The translations under genes were made by a program, and so were the position numbers. Positions 22,340-33,407 of a DNA stretch of 64,000 bases are shown here, piece by piece. Origin of the DNA: Adiantum capillus-veneris. Taxonomy: Eukaryota > Streptophyta > Polypodiopsida > Polypodiales > Pteridaceae. The DNA lies in contig CM043969.1 in the NCBI GenBank assembly GCA_014529385.2, positions 76,304,676 through 76,368,675 of the forward strand. The letters are read 5' to 3'. The notes beneath the pieces are model-generated. The model did no database searches. It saw only the letters and a program-made list of their open reading frames with translations, and had not been told where the DNA came from. Each line of letters starts with the position of its first letter. The stretch's first letter is position 1.

Positions 22340-22960
22340 GCATGTAAGCATTGTAGGTTATCAAAATTTTGGAAGCAAAAGAAGAGGATGAAGAGTCCCA
22401 AGTCTTGTTTTGGAGAAGTCTCAATGCAGCCATGGAACAATGTGGACACAAGCCCTGTGATTTTGTAGGGTTCATGTCATATTAGGTAGGTGTAATCTGG
22501 TTGGAAATAAGGAAAGTGTACAATGGAGGCCCACACAATGCTATGCAAGGTATAGATCCCTCTTGCCTTTGCTATTGGGAGTAGAGCTTGCAAACGTAAT
22601 ACAGAAAGTTGATGCTTGCACCAAAGCAAAAAGTGCATATTGGAGACCGTCAACAAGTGTAGAAGAGACTACACTTCAAGTGACACGTACCAAAGAATGG
22701 TGGCTAGTTCATGTCCCAAGAAAGAACATAGAGTCACTACAATGATGGTTCAAATGGTGGAAACAACAAATTGAAATTTGGGAAAACATTAACAATAATG
22801 TGAGTTTATGGTTTCTTTTATTGTGATCAATATAATACATGTCCAATTACTCGTGTGGTTTCATGAATAGGTTAATAAAAGTTCATGGGATTAGGCACAA
22901 ATCCCAAACATAAGCTTATCTAAGAGAATCCATGCTAGCTAGTTGGGTGGTGAAAGGAAG
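22340..22960 (+). pseudogene. Decayed transposase-like (?) coding remnant
   Basis: One frame read through stops gives Glu-rich residues, then SQVLFWRSLN, then a CDFVGFM segment and KVYNGG. From memory this order (SQ-x-LFW-x-x-LN ... F-x-GFM ... VYGSG) resembles a repeat-associated, transposase-like protein family of land plants. There are at least five stops. The first part (22254-22526) is the segment that is inverted in block A. The alternative is an unrelated host pseudogene. Confidence 0.35.
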
Positions 22961-24309
22961 GGAAGAACAAAGTTTCATTATATGGTACATGTGTTAGTGA
23001 TGTCTTGAACTCGTATATACAATGTGAAAAGCGTTTGGAATTCTTGATAGATCATTCTATAGGCATTTGACCCACACTTGGCCTATGCTCTCAAGGGTGG
23101 GGAGACATCAAACTCCAAGTCCAACTGTATCCGTGGAAATGAGCATTTGACATGCAATGTAGACAAATCAATGAAGTTAGAGGAAGCTATTGTTCCCCGT
23201 GAACAATGGGCCTTGCATAGGATGCCTATTAATTGTGTTAGGAAGTGTTTTGGTGTGGTGCACTAAAATTTTGTGATGACGCTCTTAAAACTCATGGCAC
23301 AAGTTTGGTTGCACCATGGTTTTATTCAAAAAGACTCTCCTACAAAGGCAAAATAGTAGCACAATATCTATGATTTTTTAATCATGATTGGGACACACAA
23401 AGGTGGTAAAAAAGCAGGTGCACAAGGCTTATATTGACCCTATGCTTTGTCTATTGCAAGGGGGACAAACGCCTCTAGAGAAGAGGTGTGTAGTCTTACA
23501 GTGGTGGGTTTTTAAGTTGCTAGTATTACTACACTAGATTGCAAGGGAATTAGGGTGTTCTTGCAATGTAGAGAAGGAGGTTCAAGTAGTAGTGGAGGCA
23601 TGGTATTTCAAAAGAAGGACATAAAAGGATTGATGCATCTGGTAAGATGGCTGCAACTTTCTTAGAGGAAGTCTCTATGATTCCAAAGGAACATGTCATG
23701 TTCTGTATGCTCATTGAAAGCTGTTATGATGTACACATCAAAGGAAATTCAAGGTGTACCTATCTAGATTTTCAGAGAAGGGTGACAACCCAAAAGCCAT
23801 TCATTGCTTGTAAGCACATGCATCATGTGTATGTGCATATTTTTGGCCTACAACCCAAGGAACACATGGTAATCCATCAACCTACATTGACCCCGATTGA
23901 TGTTGCCTTCAAACTTAGTGAACCCCATATATTTTGTGAACACTTAAGCCTCAACTTCACAAATAGACAACCCCATGTTGTCCCCCTCCCACGGAAGAAT
24001 CTTTTGTGCTTTCGCAGTTTATGACAATTATTGCATTAACAATACCCTTGTCCATTCGTGCACATGCTACAAGGCACAAATCTCAAGCATAATCTTGCCA
24101 GGTGGGTTTGGTCCTATTGCTTAGACCATACATTCTTGCTCTACAAGTCTTTCCCATCCTATTTTGAATTTAAGGTGCTAGAAAACGACTCAAAAAAGCT
24201 CAAAGAAGACCACAACGTTTAAAAGCACAAATAGAGAAGCTCATTAAATAAATGCATTCTTTTATAGAGGCCAATTACATCATGCATGAAAAATGCTCAC
24301 AATGAAAAT
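22961..24309. other. No recognised gene
   Basis: The longest frame is 125 codons on + (23647-24024), with a plausible amino-acid mix (several His, Cys and Pro) but no recognised domain and no supporting neighbours. I cannot say whether it is a real exon. Confidence 0.35.
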
Positions 24310-24573
24310 CAGGCTTAGAAATGTGATAGCACATAGGATGGATTCCAAGAATGGGTTCGCTCATGTCATGTGGGATGGGGTGTAGACTATTCCCAAGCTC
24401 TAAGTAGAGAGATAGAGATTGGTTACAAGAAAAACAAAACCATGCTATGTTTATTTCTTTGAAATTTTATGTATATATAAACAGTGACGACCAAAGTTGT
24501 AGTTTGCATGCTAAAAAGAGTGGTGTGTATCTGTCTATCATAAGGGTAGTTCCCATGGGCTTGAAACCCAACA
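24310..24573 (-). repeat. 3' LTR (left edge estimated)
   Basis: The minus strand starts TGTTGGGTTTCAAGCCCATGGGAA, closely matching the LTR start at 3572 (TATTGGGTTTCCAAGCCCGTGGGAA). Further on only composition and a short CTCTATCTCTCT run are shared. The distal boundary is not certain. Confidence 0.55.
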
Positions 24574-24589
24574 ATCCCTCCTCAAGCCC
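24574..24589 (-). other. Polypurine tract
   Basis: The minus strand reads GGGCTTGAGGAGGGAT, abutting the LTR, and is identical but for one base to 3556-3571. Confidence 0.75.
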
Positions 24590-24658
24590 AAACCACTAAC
24601 AAAGGGCTTGTTACAAACATGGAAGAGTCTAACAAACCACTTGAAACATAAGTAGGAG

Positions 24659-24692
<34 letters not shown>
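24659..24692. repeat. Poly-C tract, 34 bases
   Basis: An uninterrupted run of C within the 3' untranslated part of the element. The minus-strand poly-Gly frame over it is an artefact. Confidence 0.95.
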
Positions 24693-24889
24693 TTCCCCCT
24701 TGACAAGAACATTGGGGTGTGTGTACTTCCCTCAAAACAGCAATCAGGATGGGACAACAAAACTCGACCAAACCCACAAATAGGGAGGTCTTACCACTTA
24801 TCAATGTGGTAATGCCTATACCCATACAAGATTTATGACTGTTGTGACAACATAAAGAAACTAGAAAACTAAAGGACGTCGCTTTTGAC

Positions 24890-25430
24890 CTGAGGACCAT
24901 TTCTGCTTCAATATCACCATCAACAATATTTAGTTGACTTTTGTGCTTCTTGAAACACTTGGTAGAAGGATGGTCAGTCTTTTCACAATGAACAGAAGGA
25001 GCTTTGATGAAGCAATCCTTTGTTTGATTATTATTTCTTCCACAAATTGTGCAAGATCTAGTAGTAGTGGATGGTCTTGTTGAAGTTTATGTAATAGTGT
25101 ATCCACTAACTGCATATGCTTTGGGAACCCTAGAAGAAATAGAATGGGGTTCTCTTTTCTCCTGATTCTATAAGGAATTGACAATACCATTCAAATAAGG
25201 AAAAGGATCTTTTTCCTTCAAGATGATCACAAGACAAAACTCAATAGGTAAGGTATTGAATAAAGCAGCAACAATATGATCTTCGTAAGGTACTGGAGCT
25301 TCAACATATACTAGCTGGGTTTTGATGCTCTTTAAGCTATTAGCTAATGCTAATATATTTTTATTAGCATGCATGGTTCAAGAATATAATTCCATCTTTA
25401 AGGTCATTTTATAATAATTGGCTTTGGCAC
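24890..25430 (-). pseudogene. Decayed copia-type gag, minus strand
   Basis: The open part at 25374-25168 encodes LALANSLKSIK, then PYEDHIVAALFNTLP, then LKEKDPFPYLNGIVNSL. These follow the Gag pattern of some plant copia elements ('lan-Lks', 'Dedi.alf.sLP', 'DPfPtL..vinsL'). After a frame change, about 25075-24935 encodes Cys-x2-Cys followed by Asn/Thr/Lys-rich residues and Cys, then a second Cys/His cluster ending Lys-Cys-Phe-Lys-Lys: worn zinc knuckles. Gag would form the virus-like particle that packages element RNA. It is broken by at least two frame changes, and no pol follows. Confidence 0.65.
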
Positions 25431-26065
25431 CAAAAAGAGTTTTTGATGGGTGGATGCATGGTAAAGTGGCCACTTTTTGGTTTAAAAAGTAAAGGGAGAG
25501 TGTACTATATAGTCAAACTTTTTGGAGGCAAATAGAAGGCAAAATCTAAGGTCCATATTGGAAATCAAAGGGCATTCAAGAATTCAAATTAAAAAACATT
25601 TCCTTGATCATATTGGGTACGCAAATCACATGGATGTTTGAGAGCTCACTTTGTATCGTCTCATTGTTCAAGTGCAGGCTAAGTACATATGCAGAGAATA
25701 ATCCGCATGATAGGACTATCTTTGTCAAAGCATCTTTGGCCCTTTTGGTTACCAGCTTTAGTAATGTCATAAAATCTAATATCTAACCAACCCAAATGAC
25801 TTTATCATATTAAACTGATCATTTAATGTGGAAGAATAGAGGGGAACAAGGGTTAGAATATAGACATGTGCTTTCGGGTCTATCTCGACACGGGGCCAAT
25901 GGTCAAGGGGCCCAAATGAGAGATCTCTATCAAAGAGCAAGGCTAGCCAATGGAGCTTAAAGACCTTAAGGTTAGCTTCATTGAAGACCTCCAAAGGTTA
26001 GTGTTAAATGTATTTTGACCTTAGGTAAGCTAGGGTTGAGCTTGAGGTGGGAACCCTGCCCAAGC
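25431..26065. other. No recognised gene
   Basis: Probably the upstream continuation of the minus-strand element at 24.3-25.4 kb, but I could not place a PBS or 5' LTR. Confidence 0.35.
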
Positions 26066-26271
26066 TTGAGGTGCTTGTCGTGCTTGATGACTAAGCTTCT
26101 TGAGGTGCTTGCCGTGATTGATGACTAAGGTGCTTGAGATGCTTGTCGTACTTGATGACTAAGATGATTGAGGTGATTGCGGTGCTTGGCGACTAGGGAG
26201 CTTGAAGTGCTTGTGGGAACACTACCCAAGCTTGAGGTGCTTTGTCATGCTTGCTGACTAAGGTGCTTGTG
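26066..26271. repeat. 34 bp minisatellite, about 6 units
   Basis: TTGAGGTGCTTGTCGTGCTTGATGACTAAG-type units start at 26066, 26100, 26134, 26168 and 26202 (exactly 34 bp apart), with a further unit at about 26232. Confidence 0.9.
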
Positions 26272-28106
26272 TTTGAAAAGTCAACATACTCCCTACTCAA
26301 AGGGGACGAGCCCTAAAGCTAGGGGAATAAGAGAGAACACACATACACACACACAAGGTAAGCCCGAGCCTCAATAGGCAGCAAGGACACATGTCAAGCC
26401 CCTACCCATGTTGCCCCCACGGTGTGCCTAAAGCCTATTGGTTGGCCTCCCAAGGGGTCCAATGATAAAGTAGTTAATTTAATTAATTTATTTGCATTTA
26501 TCAAGTCCTCTCTCTCAAAGGGGAAAGGGGGATACTTGTCCCAAGACTACCCTTGTTGCTTGATATGCCTCTTGCATGTGATTGGCGAGGCCTAGAGGGG
26601 TCCAATGACCTTCATGCATGAGCTACAAGGGGGGGTCAACCAAACCAAGAAGGGGGGTTGCTTGGGGGGTATACTCTCCCACACACACTCAGACACACTC
26701 TCATTGTGTAAAGTGCAAAGTGCAAGAGCTTTATCTCCTTCGCCAAGCTAGTAGAGAAGTTGAGAGCCTACACCAACACTCTTGGCTATGGAATGCAAAT
26801 CAAACAAAGAGCCATGCTTCAATTCTTAAGATTTCCATCTTCTCCATCTTCATCACTATGCTATTATGTATGCTAGCAATAAGAGTTATGATAAGTGAGG
26901 AACTAATTATTTCTCCTATGGAATGTTTCTTCTTCCTCTTCCCTACCCTCATTCCCTGCTAGCTCTCTCCACCTTCAAAAGGTGTTTGAGGCCTTGGGAT
27001 TGAGGCTTGGGATAGTTAATGTTTTTTTTTTTGCTGCAAAGTTTATGTTATTCTCGTGATGCATGAAGCTTTCTATCTTCATTGCATCACCTAAGTCACA
27101 AGGAACACAAAGATTGTATTGTACCTAGTCTCTCTTGATGGGAGAATCGATAATACAAATGCCTATTGGAGGGGGGACCGGCTTCACATAAATCCGGTCC
27201 TCAACTGTTGTCATGTTCTCTAAACTCTCTCTCTTGAAAAAGTATTGTTCATGCCAAGTTAACTAAGTACTATGATTATGTTGCTACCGTCAATTAAGTT
27301 CACTCTCTATGTTCTCAAATTAGTCTCACAAATATGTTCTCTCTAATTCACTTCATTCCGCTATTCTCAAAGTTCATAGACAATTTCCATTACAAGTAAC
27401 AAAGCATTTGAGAATGTAAAACTTGACCTTCTCAGTGTTATCAGGTTCAACATTAATTGCAAAATTGTCACCAATAGATAGCAACTCTACCAAGGAGCCT
27501 TCATACCCTTCATATAGAGGATCAAATGTGGGAAGCTCTTAATCATTTGATACCACCTTAGCTGGTTGTATATTCATGTGAGACCAATTTGAGACGATGG
27601 TCTTGTTTACACAATAACTCTAAGAATGTTGCATACATTCATCGCAATAACATGACAACTCGCGAAGCTTGATCTTCATGGGATCACGTGTCGAGAACCC
27701 ACATACATTGTGCATACTGAATGGTTTAGCTCCAAATGTATGACTCTTGTCAACATTACCAACCTTGATCTCCCAAAAAAAACTCTTTGACCTTTTCTTC
27801 TCTTTTGGCCCTGATGTGTTGTTTCCAAGTCTCTCTAAGAGAAAGGACACAATATCCTTGCATTCTTAAGGACATCACCATTTGGCTTTACCTGCTCCTT
27901 TTGATAAGGCCTGCTTAACCACTGCTCTAGTATCTTCATGTCCACCCCAATGTACCTATAATCATGGAAGGGTCAAAACATCACACATTGAATTGCAGTG
28001 TTGATAAACGTTTTTGTTAGAAGCTGCATGCTAAAAATGGACCCATTTACCTATCCACAAAGTAGAATGGCCTTGATGATTTGAACTACAATGTAACACC
28101 ATCTGA
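26272..28106. other. No recognised gene
   Basis: Contains short CA-rich and G-rich runs (26340-26356, 26627-26665) and a 114-codon + frame (26618-26962) with a hydrophobic C-terminal part but no recognisable family. No transposon ends are visible. Confidence 0.4.
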
Positions 28107-28412
28107 CCATACCTTATGCTTGCAAAAAATAATGCCTTCATCAGTCATCCACTTGTAGTAAAGCATGAAGCAGTGTTGGACAAATAACATATCATGTTTG
28201 GTATCATCTAAGATGCAAAAAAATGCAAATCCTTTATGAGATGCCCATTTTCTTTGTTGCCCATACCTTATGCTTGCAAAAAATAATGCCTTCATGAGTC
28301 ATTCACCTGTAGTGAAGCATGAAACAGTGTTGGACAAATAACTTATCATGTTTGGTATCATCTAAGATGCATAAATGCAACTCCCTTATGAGATGCCCAT
28401 TTTCTTTGTTCC
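28107..28412. repeat. 154 bp tandem duplication
   Basis: CCATACCTTATGCTTGCAAA begins at 28107 and 28261. The units are about 90 percent identical through GAGATGCCCATTTTCTTTGTT. The period is not a multiple of three. Confidence 0.9.
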
Positions 28413-29719
28413 AACGGTAGGATATATGCACCAAGGTAGAGCATTGGTTGATATGCCAATGTTGTCATTGTACTTCATTTTTCTCTTGAAATAGTACTTT
28501 TTAGAAATGTCAACCACCAACATAATAACATCATAACAAAAGTCATTCATGCAACATCCAAATTGATATGCTTGCCATTTGTATCTAAAATTGTGTTAAA
28601 TGAACTTCTTTGTATGTGTTTTGCAAAGCTTCAACATCTCACCAACTAGTAGCATCTGTTGCTGCAACTCAAGATTCTTTCTCAACTTCCCTTCTTATTG
28701 CTATGCTCCACATAATGAAAAATTTCAAGAGGGCATAACTTGTTGCACTCTTTTTTCCTGAAACACACATCTCCCACCTGATTGCCCAAAATGACTTACA
28801 TGTGCCCTTTAAGTAGCTTACTTTATGGTAAATTTTACCTTTGGGCCACTCATTCTTCCCACAAATGTGTGGTTCCTTTATATAAGTGTGTTCATGCTGA
28901 GCATTCTTCATCGCCATATGTCATATAACAGATCTTGCATTGTCTCGCACATTTACAAGCTATGCCATTGTAGCCAAATCCCTGTGACCTGACATGATTG
29001 ATTGCCTCCTCTCTCAAGTACAGCATTTGAACATGAGCTTGGCAACAACATGTGTTAAAGTCTTTAATTTTATTTACAAAAAGTGACTTGTACTTCTCAT
29101 TGGAACATTGCCCCAACTTGAGTTCAGGTTGACAGTTGAAGTAGAATTTGGTCTGCAAAACAATTCGGCTCATTCACACAACATGATCATCAAGACATCT
29201 AATATTCAATTTTAGAAACCACTATGTAGCACTAACACACTACATCTATCTCTAGATTATCAATGCTTTAAATATTTCATTATATTCTAGTGCTTTAAAT
29301 ATATCATTATATATCAATAGATAATACCATCTAGATGTCAACAATGCATATATGGAACTAAAAAAATGTTATACATCTCTGTAAGATTGATTCACTCCAA
29401 ATGCTAGATTGAACAAAACATTGCTATATAGCTCTACACAAAATTTGTATAGTAGTACATAATGCTATATAGCTAAATATTTATATAGATCTGCACAAAA
29501 GCTATGTAGCATTACACAGTGCTATATAGCGATATAGCTCTACAGAAAAGCTATATAGCACTGCACAATTCTTTAATAGCATTCATAGGAGCTACCACAA
29601 TAGGTCCTACCTATGCTGGTACAATAGATGTGGTGTGCTTAACCGTGAGACCTTTATGAAGAAAGCACTGTTAAGGACACACAGAATGGCATGCAACTCT
29701 TTAGAGTAAGCCTTCTAGA
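28413..29719. other. Unrecognised; Cys-rich minus-strand frame
   Basis: Minus-strand frames at 28669-28917 and 28892-29173 overlap. The second (93 codons) has many Cys residues, including Cys-Cys-Cys and Cys-x-Cys-x3-Cys-x2-Cys patterns, which could be a zinc-binding fragment. I recognise no family. Around 29400-29580 the phrase GCTATATAGC.(C)TA recurs several times. Confidence 0.35.
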
Positions 29720-29744
29720 AATAATGAAACAAGTCTCTTTTTAA

Positions 29745-30082
29745 TTGGAATTTCCAACTCCGGGAATCTGTTGATGCATTTCCTCATTCGACTTACACAA
29801 TCTCTTACAGTCTCTCCTTGTTTTTGTTTGAAGATGTAAATTTATGCTTCTGTACTGTGCTTGATTCCTATTTTTGAACAAGCAGCCACGAATCTCATAG
29901 CCAATGTTGGTAGATATGTAATGGTTCCGGGAGGTATGGTCTGAAACCAAGTTAAAGCCTTACCTTCCAGAGTCATTCTAAATCCTTCAAACTAAGTATG
30001 AAAGTATGCTCTCAGTTTTTGCCTAAAGCTTGCTAGGTGGTCATATGGATCCCTAGATCCACTGTATTTTTTGACCCATTTT
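29745..30082 (-). pseudogene. Decayed Ty3/gypsy gag core (Retrotrans_gag)
   Basis: In one minus-strand frame the sequence reads DPYDHLASFRQKLRAYF, a stop, EGKALTWFQTIPPGTI, then a region with a second stop, then FKQKQGETVRDCVSRMRK. This is the order found in plant gypsy Gag: 'sDPydHl..F', 'l.g.Al.WF..lp..sI..w..l...F', 'f.qk.gEsl.dy..Rf'. The protein would form the particle shell around element RNA. There are at least two in-frame stops (near TTTCATACT-TAG and GAAGCA-TAA), so this copy is dead. Confidence 0.8.
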
Positions 30083-30788
30083 TGGAAATCAATTGGTATG
30101 ACTTTAGGTTATGTTCAGCACCCACCCCTTCGGCTAGTGTCTCTCTAACTAAGCCTTCAAACTAGTTGCTTGGTAATGTGACACATGTGGACCTCTTCTA
30201 GTCCTGGTGTCACTTGTTCTTCCTCAATTTGTGGTGGTTTCCATATCTCTCGCCCAATTCTCATCATTGAGGAGGCTTCCTCGAGCTGCGCTACCTTGTT
30301 GGCTTGCCATATTGCCAAATGATCTCTCGATTGGTCCCATGTTTTGTTCTGTTTCAGGTCTCATACCCATGATTATTTCTTGGATAGAGTAGTCCTAATA
30401 ATTAGTTTGTTCAACCTCCTTCGGAGTCATCATAACAAAGTTGTTGTTATAACAATCCCTAAAGAGGTGTACAAGAAGGTCAGCTAGGCCTTTCTCTTTG
30501 ATCTTGAAGATATACACGATTTTTAAAGGGTGTTAGCTACCCTGGTTTAACATGAGCTATCCATATCAAATAAGTAACATTATTGTCCTCTCAACCATAC
30601 ACTTTGAGTTGTGGGTTATCTGTAGGTATGTGATTTAGAGGTTTGACATCTATTTGGCCATACCCTTCTAACTCTAGCACTGGTGGGGGCCCTCCTTAGT
30701 TGTCATGTTCGGAATCAATGTGTCAACTTTCAAAGCCCATTGACCCATAGTGTCAGGATTCTCAATTTTTTAGATCTTGCACTTCACT

Positions 30789-31142
30789 TTAATCCAAATA
30801 AAAGGTATCATGTTTGTTAGCCCTAACCTCCTCCTCAAATTCAATTATGTTGTCATCGATCCTCACCACATACTCTTCGTTGGGATCCAAATAGATATGA
30901 GCGCCATGCTTGTTAGTCTTGTAGAAGGTCAAAATGTGTTTGAACCTGAGAGAGGTTCTAGTCCCCAATTGAGTTGAAAAGGAAGACACCTCAAAACATG
31001 AGTCCAAGTAACTGTCAAGCACGTCCTCAACTATATTCTCTAAGGGGGCCCCTTGGTTTATGCTCTCCTGAGTAGATACTCCACTCTCAGTTGCTTGATT
31101 ATATCTTTGGTTTGCTATGATACAACCAAATCTAAGGTACAT
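30789..31142 (-). pseudogene. Possible N-terminal gag region of the gypsy element
   Basis: A 117-codon minus-strand frame upstream of the Gag core, acidic (Glu/Asp-rich near its end) and in the right place and orientation to be the N-terminus. Its start codon is uncertain, and the sequence between it and the core (30083-30788) carries stops. No motif by itself identifies it. Confidence 0.4.
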
Positions 31143-33092
31143 AAAGACTCAAAATACACAATGAAAGCAAATAACTAGCATTTAGTAGCAATACCAACCC
31201 ATTTCAGTTGTCGTAAATCCAATCTGGCTATTGCTCAAACTAGATTTTGATCACTCTTGTACAATCAAAAGTATTGAACTTAGTCTATTGATCAGCAAGT
31301 ATATACAAGGACTCTTGGTCCAAATTTTTAGCTTCAATTTTGCCAAATTATCCAATTATAGGCTATCTATATGAGGTGTCTACCAACCTTGTGAACCAAA
31401 AAATGTCAAAAATGAGCTCTCTTGCTTTCAAGAGATAATAAGCGTGCTTATTATCTACTTAGTCAAAAAATCATCAGTTTCTACTTTTGTTAAACCCCAC
31501 TAGTTAAGCATGTGTTCAATAAGCCCTAAATGAGGTTTTACAATTTTTTGGACCAATTTGATTCAATCTCCTAGCAATTTTTGTGTCCGACAGTTTCAAA
31601 TGCAATTCAAGTGAGCATGCAAGTCAAATGTTATCCAAATTACTTGAAATTTTTCCCAAGTACTCTATTAGATCTTCCCAATCTCAAAAAATGAAAAGCC
31701 TTACATTTTAAGTATGTAAGTGAAGGGTGAGTTTACGAAATGAAAAGACATGTGAAGGTGGAAAGTCAAACGACTTTTTGTGTCCATATAAAGAGGTGGT
31801 GGACTTCACTTTGGTGCATTTGTGTTTTTCTTCTCTTTTATTTTCCCTTTGGAGTTTTCTTCTCATGAAAGTGTCCTTGCACTATGTACTTATACTATGC
31901 AATTAGTGATTATTTTTTAAAGCCATTAGTAGTACAATTGACAAAGGGGATTGGGTCTAGGGTAGTACTATGTTCTATTACTGCCCTAAACGCAATTCCC
32001 TTTGAAAAGTTTTCCAAAAGTTAAAAAGTTAAATTCTTGGGGTAGGAGATAATAAAACAAGCTTATTATCTGTGGGGTCAAAATGAAGACAATTTTCAAC
32101 ATTTTTGGCTTGTACTGGATGTTCATACTATAAACAATTCATAAATCAAGTTTCATGGAGTTTGGTTCATTTTTCAAATTTAAGCGCGCTTATTATCTAG
32201 GTGCCCCATTTTGCAAGTTTTTTCCCCTTTCTCACTTTCCACAATTGTAACAAGGTATTTTAATACATGTTGGAAGTCTTAGCAATTTCTGTTCAGTTTT
32301 AAGTGTTCTTAGCCCCTGTTGTCTGTCTATTTAGAGTGAGAGTTTTTTTGGCTCAATTTTGGACCCAAATGGAATCAATCTTTTAAGCCTTCACAAAAGT
32401 GTTAGCATGTCACTCAAACAAGATGTGGAAATGACAAAGTCCAATTTCACGCCTTAGAAAAAAATTGCTTATTATTAACATGCCAGAATCTACACTTTTT
32501 TGGAATTTTGATGCTATTCAGGTTTTATGCAAGCTATTGCAAGTTCTTTGGCCAAGAAAACTCAAAATTTCATACGTCTATCACAAGGAAAATAATAAGC
32601 CCATTTTTTGTTGAACTTTGAAATTTTTCTTCAAAGCTAATTTGTGACTTACCAACAAGTTGCTACAACCTTTCCAAGATCAATGATGGCCAAAAATGAT
32701 GTTTTTGATGCACTGAACTCACCATACGAGTCCCATATTTGAAAATGAGATAGATCAGAAACCTTCCTTGATCTCTACTTACCCTACTCCTAGTCAATTT
32801 AGCAAATGGTAGTGGAAAGTGTCCACCAACACTAGTTTTTCTTTGTTTTTTTTCTTGGAAAGAGTGTCAATTCTTTGATATAGGCCAATCTATAAACTAT
32901 TTAGAAACACCTAATCTAAGCCTAAAGGTCCTTGGCAAGTACGACTACCCCCAAGACACCTCTACACAGTTGAAGTAGATACACCTCAACCATGCAGTTT
33001 CTAAAAGTATGTTGTTGTACTCTAGGTGAGCTAGAGGAAGTTTCGAAAAATGCTACAAGGAACTGAGGTTTCTCCCTAATTCATGTCACCTC
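31143..33092 (-). other. Leader of the gypsy element with recurring TTATTATCT motifs
   Basis: No open frame of note. The motif AGATAATAAGC or its complement occurs near 31433 (as an inverted pair 2 bases apart), 32046-32072 (again an inverted pair), 32187, 32465 and 32588. Long gypsy leaders are common in plants. Confidence 0.5.
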
Positions 33093-33114
33093 GTCCTCGG
33101 CAATGGTGCCAAAA
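33093..33114 (-). other. Probable primer-binding/LTR junction of the gypsy element
   Basis: The minus strand reads TTTTGGCACCATTGCCGAGG directly after an LTR-like end CTCACA (LTR side begins at 33115, + strand TGTGAGGCTCCC). It differs by a few transitions from the common plant gypsy stretch. Confidence 0.6.
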
Positions 33115-33356
33115 TGTGAGGCTCCCTAATTGACAAACCTTGCTATCTTATTGCAGAGACAGTGAGAACCGTGAACATAAATGTCATTTCATGGGACAAA
33201 GTTGACTTGACTAGTGCATGGAGGAACCAAGAGGTTGTCAAGATCTTGGAAAACACACTCAATCCCTATCTACTCAAAGCTACACTCAACTGCATGTCAG
33301 GAAGCAAATGCTAACTACAACACCGCAAGCAAATCTTGTTGCTTCACTAAAATGTC

Positions 33357-33358
<2 letters not shown>

Positions 33359-33405
<47 letters not shown>
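33359..33405. repeat. Poly-G tract, 47 bases
   Basis: An uninterrupted run of G at the left end of the inverted-repeat element described next. Poly-Gly frames here are artefacts. Confidence 0.95.

Positions 33406-33407
<2 letters not shown>

Larger units (their letters stand above)
19246..22618 (+). repeat. Segmental repeat block B
   Basis: Second copy of the block A unit. Its stem-loop module is itself duplicated (H1-H2 at 19451-19825, then H1-H2-H3 at 19995-20562; the internal repeat begins near 19905). The (GA)n tract at 20826-20877 joins directly to coding-like DNA that in block A lies about 970 bp further on, so B probably lost, or A gained, that interval. Confidence 0.8.
24310..25430 (-). 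mobile_element. Decayed copia-like LTR element, gag only, minus strand
   Basis: On the minus strand, gag remains (25430-24890) are followed directly by a 3' untranslated stretch, a 16-base polypurine tract (24589-24574) and an LTR beginning TGTTGGGTTTC at 24573. The PPT and LTR start match the non-coding element at 1973-3837, as does the GGTAAGACCTCCC motif upstream of the PPT. Protease, integrase, RT and RNase H are missing between gag and the PPT, so this is an internally deleted family member. The 5' LTR and PBS were not found to the right. The outer LTR end near 24310 is estimated from the length of its relative. Confidence 0.6.
29740..33114 (-). mobile_element. Decayed Ty3/gypsy element, 5' part, minus strand
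   Basis: Reading leftwards from 33114 there is an LTR end (...CTCACA), then TTTTGGCACCATTGCCGAGG (a worn form of the TTTGGCGCC.TTGCCGGGG stretch that follows the 5' LTR of many plant gypsy elements). A ~1.9 kb non-coding leader, an N-terminal gag-like frame (31142-30789) and the Gag core (30082-29745) follow. Protease, RT, RNase H and integrase were not found to the left, and neither was a 3' LTR. The element is therefore truncated or decayed beyond recognition. Confidence 0.6.
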
